From contig NC_084596.1 in assembly GCF_033807715.1 (NCBI RefSeq), positions 32,872,879 through 32,936,878 of the forward strand: a DNA stretch of 64,000 bases, read 5' to 3'. Both the position numbers and the translations under genes were made by a program. This document shows positions 61,701 through 64,000 of this stretch, piece by piece. This stretch comes from Cololabis saira. Its lineage: Eukaryota > Chordata > Actinopteri > Beloniformes > Belonidae. The notes beneath the pieces are model-generated. The model was not told the origin of the DNA. It made no database searches and saw nothing but the letters and a program-made list of their open reading frames with translations. Numbering within the stretch: the first letter of the stretch is position 1; each line of letters begins with the position of its first letter.

Positions 61701-62953
61701 CATATAAAAATAGCGCTTTGAACAGCCAGTGATTTTATACTTTTCATTTTTTATTTGAAATGCAGCAGCATTGTCGTTGTTTTCATATTTTTCACAACTT
61801 TTCATAAACGACAGTCTTCTCTTCTCTTATCGTTTGCAGAAGAGGCATCTAGGGATGTGTTGTAAGAACCTTTTTATTTGAGCATGCATGGTACCTAAAG
61901 TAAGAAAGCTGAGCCGTAGTAATCCAGTGGACAATCAGCGTCAGACGTTTCGATGTTTATGCACAAAGAGAACCTGGCTTTGTTGATCTGGGGTCCTGGT
62001 TATTGTGCAGTCATTGAATTAGTTGACCATGACCTGTTTACCAAAATATTTAGAGTTTGAGGTCAGCTGCCAAAGCAACAACAAATCTACGACAGGATGA
62101 CAAATCTACAACAGGATGTCTGAAAAGGAAAATGATCAACATCTTGTCCAGTCAAAGGTCCTGACCTCCACCTGCATGACATGCTGACTACTTTAATTAA
62201 TCTCTTTTCACTTAATTTATACATGTCATGTGTTCATGCATTGACCTGCCTAGATGCCTTTTATCTATACAAGAAGTCCAGCTGTGTAAGAGCCACTATT
62301 ATGGCTCAGCCTTCGAGGACAGTGCACTTAAAGGTAAACACGTTAGACATGTTGAAGCTGTCAAGACTCTTGAAAAACAGGGTCAGAATTACTGCAGCAG
62401 ATTGTGTTTCAGACACGTGTAGAAAGGGTTGCTCACCTGTTTTCTCAGCTCTGCAGGAAAATGACCACATGATAAAAGTGGAAATGTTTCATTGTGCAGC
62501 TTTCAAAGTCTACACGGTGACGTCTGCAGACATGGTGCAGAATCACATCAACTCTCCAGACCACCTCTCAAACACAAAGGTGATACTTTCTTCTTAAACA
62601 ACATTCAGCAGAACTTTACCTAAACGTCTTGTTAGTTGTGATGGTTGATGTCCTCACAGGAGTTCAAGGTGCAGCAGAGACGTACCTGCCTCAGCAGAGA
62701 AGTACCTGCTCAGCAGAGACGTACCTGCCCCAGCAGAGACGTACCTGCCTCAGCAGAGACGTACCTGCCTCAGCAGAGACGTACCTGCCCCAGCAGAGAC
62801 GTACCTGCCCCAGCAGAGACGTACCTGCCCCAGCAGAGACGTACCTGCCCCAGCAGAGACGTACCTGCCCCAGCAGAGACGTACCTGCTCAGTAGAGACG
62901 TACCTGCTCAGCAGAGCGAAGCACCGGCTTCAGGAGCACCAGCTGCTGTTTGA
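58727..62953 (+). CDS. ZNF326-like zinc-finger protein (partial model)
   Basis: ZNF326 is a nuclear matrix/DBIRD-complex protein coupling transcription to alternative splicing; the assignment rests on two fingers and on lying beside lrrc8d, as in human. Exons: 58727-58816, 59092-59166, 59509-59600, an uncertain one from 60607 (end 60638 or 60690), one from 60803 or 60806 to 60866, then 61247-61393, 62274-62333, 62457-62579 and 62660-62953. Phases agree except around 60607-60866. The first finger, VTCDLCEVELTTTQKLEDH followed by SNSRTH, has all four ligands and continues TLEHIQQ, like human ZNF326. The second finger (VEMFHCAAFKVYT then HINSPDH) has lost its second cysteine to Phe at 62502-62504. 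The Gly/Tyr-rich amino half and the acidic C-terminus of mammalian ZNF326 are not seen. The last exon contains a coding minisatellite and stops at 62951-62953. The start codon is not identified. It may be a divergent paralogue or a decaying copy. Confidence 0.62.
62672..62916 (+). repeat. 20-bp minisatellite inside the last znf326-like exon
   Basis: About 12 head-to-tail copies of a unit of 20 bp (three copies are 19 bp), beginning cagcagagacgtacctgcc, plus a partial copy. Copy starts are 62672, 62692, 62711 then every 20 to 62871, 62890 and 62909. The span from 62672 to 62909 is 237 bp, a multiple of three, so the frame entering and leaving is the same and no stop occurs. Because 20 is not divisible by three the peptide repeats every 60 bp as a 20-residue cycle (QQRRTCPSRDVPAPAETYLP). 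Confidence 0.9.
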
Positions 62954-62989
62954 ACGCTTTCTGGATGTATTTTACAAGATCAATTATTT

Positions 62990-63400
62990 GAAAATGAATG
63001 AATGAATGAATGAATGAATGAATGAATGAATGAATGAATGAATGAATGAATGAATGAATGAATGGTTTATTTCCGACGGAATACAGTGAGACATTTACAT
63101 GTTCATTTCACAAATAAAATAAAAGGTAAATAGAAATGTCCGAAAAAGGAGTAGGCTGAAGCCAAGGGCTTATTATAGCCTATCCTGTGCAGTGTATATC
63201 ATTCACACAATATGGCATCCGGTGAATGATAATACACAAATAAGAAAAGAAATATATAAAAAGAAAACAAAGAAAAACTGTCATTGCATTATATTATATA
63301 AAAATAGTAATACCAATAATGCAAAAAGGGGTATACAGTGGTGCTATTTTCATCTTAATCTATAATAGGCTATACCAAAATAATTGACATATTTCTTTAT
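62990..63400 (-). mobile_element. LINE 3' end with ATTC tail, minus strand
   Basis: A pure (ATGA)n run at about 62993-63064 is followed by ggtttatttccgacggaata and cgaaaaaggagtaggctgaa. On the minus strand this is a LINE 3' UTR ending in an aataaacc signal and an ATTC tail. It starts only about 40 bp past the znf326-like stop codon. Confidence 0.65.
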
Positions 63401-64000
63401 AACTGTTTATCGTTTTATATTTAAACATTTTTTTGAAAACATAAATTGAGGTACACATTCTTAAATCCTTATCACAGCAATTTTATGATCTGCAGTATTA
63501 GTATTGGTTTATTTATACAACCTCTAAAAGGTGGGTATCGTAATGTTTTGGTTTAATTTGGTTTATTGATTTTTTTTTAAGTGTCATAAACATATTAGAG
63601 ACATACAAATGCTAGAACCCCATCATTCATCATTCACCAATACTTTCTTCAAGGAAAATCAATAAAATGAATCGGATTGTAGTGAGGCAAATACTGCCTC
63701 AGTCAACATATATAGGTCCAAAATATAACTTTTACTTCACTGTGCTATCAACAAAAATAAAGCCACTTCTCGTTGGATTTAAAACGACAAGCTGTTGATC
63801 AGCCTTTAATGAACTGATCATCAGTAGGTGTGTAGACCGTTTGTAAAAGCAGATGCTTTGGTGGTTGGTTGAATTGGAGCATTTAGGGGTGAGCTAACAC
63901 AATGGAGAAACAAGGAACGACATCAGCAATGATTTTAGAGAAGCGTTCGCTGTAGCACATCCACTCTGGAAAGGGTTACAAAACAATTAACGAACAATTC
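63401..64000. other. Unassigned right edge
   Basis: AT-rich sequence without recognisable exon, repeat end or RNA gene. Confidence 0.5.

Noticed and set aside
61840..61864. A tiny extra znf326-like exon after tcgtttgcag
   Set aside because: It would end in phase 1 and break the frame into the next exon, which joins directly in phase 0.
62672..62916. CRISPR array
   Set aside because: The 20-bp units are directly adjacent with no unique spacers, and the DNA is eukaryotic.
62913..62990. An alternative C-terminus after the minisatellite reading RAKHRLQEHQLLFERFLDVF
   Set aside because: It is in a shifted frame relative to the exon entering the repeat; the in-frame reading stops at 62953. It remains possible only if the array is spliced or assembled differently.

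Overview
This is eukaryotic nuclear DNA, almost certainly from a ray-finned (teleost) fish. Four vertebrate genes are split by GT-AG introns. The introns and spacers carry CA/AT microsatellites and many hAT, Tc1/mariner and Harbinger elements plus LINE 3' ends of the kinds common in teleosts. There is no operon structure, phage or CRISPR. All gene identities come from recalled protein families and from splice phases worked out by hand; no search was run.

Layout: (1) 1-30,154, plus strand: pkn2, the Rho-effector kinase PKN2/PRK2, from its second coding exon to the stop codon. 22 exons give 968 codons with consistent phases; only the short first coding exon is missing and presumably lies left of the window. 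(2) 30,750-41,900, minus strand: gtf2b (TFIIB), complete in seven coding exons (318 aa), tail-to-tail with pkn2. (3) 41,950-48,650: gene-free spacer with a tRNA-derived SINE-like repeat and a hAT element containing a foldback element. (4) 48,650-55,200, plus strand: lrrc8d, a subunit of the volume-regulated anion channel, with a CpG-rich probable promoter, an intron in the 5' UTR and one coding exon (850 aa). (5) 58,700-62,953, plus strand: a ZNF326-like zinc-finger gene, only partly modelled, whose last exon holds a 20-bp tandem repeat kept in frame. The end of the window is LINE-derived or unassigned. The order pkn2-gtf2b-lrrc8d-znf326 matches human 1p22 as I recall it, with KYAT3, the GBP genes, LRRC8B and LRRC8C absent here.

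The genes do not form a pathway; they are old neighbours (signalling kinase, general transcription factor, channel subunit, RNA/chromatin zinc finger). The unusual content is the interplay of mobile DNA with splicing: hAT elements with intact 8-bp target duplications (one nested in another, one about 30 nt from a 3' splice site), a LINE tail merging with a 5' splice site, a 5' splice site beside a CA repeat, and a stop-free 132-nt intron. The znf326-like gene adds a zinc finger lacking a cysteine and a coding minisatellite. I found no evidence of a wholly new biological system; the findings are ranked on that basis.
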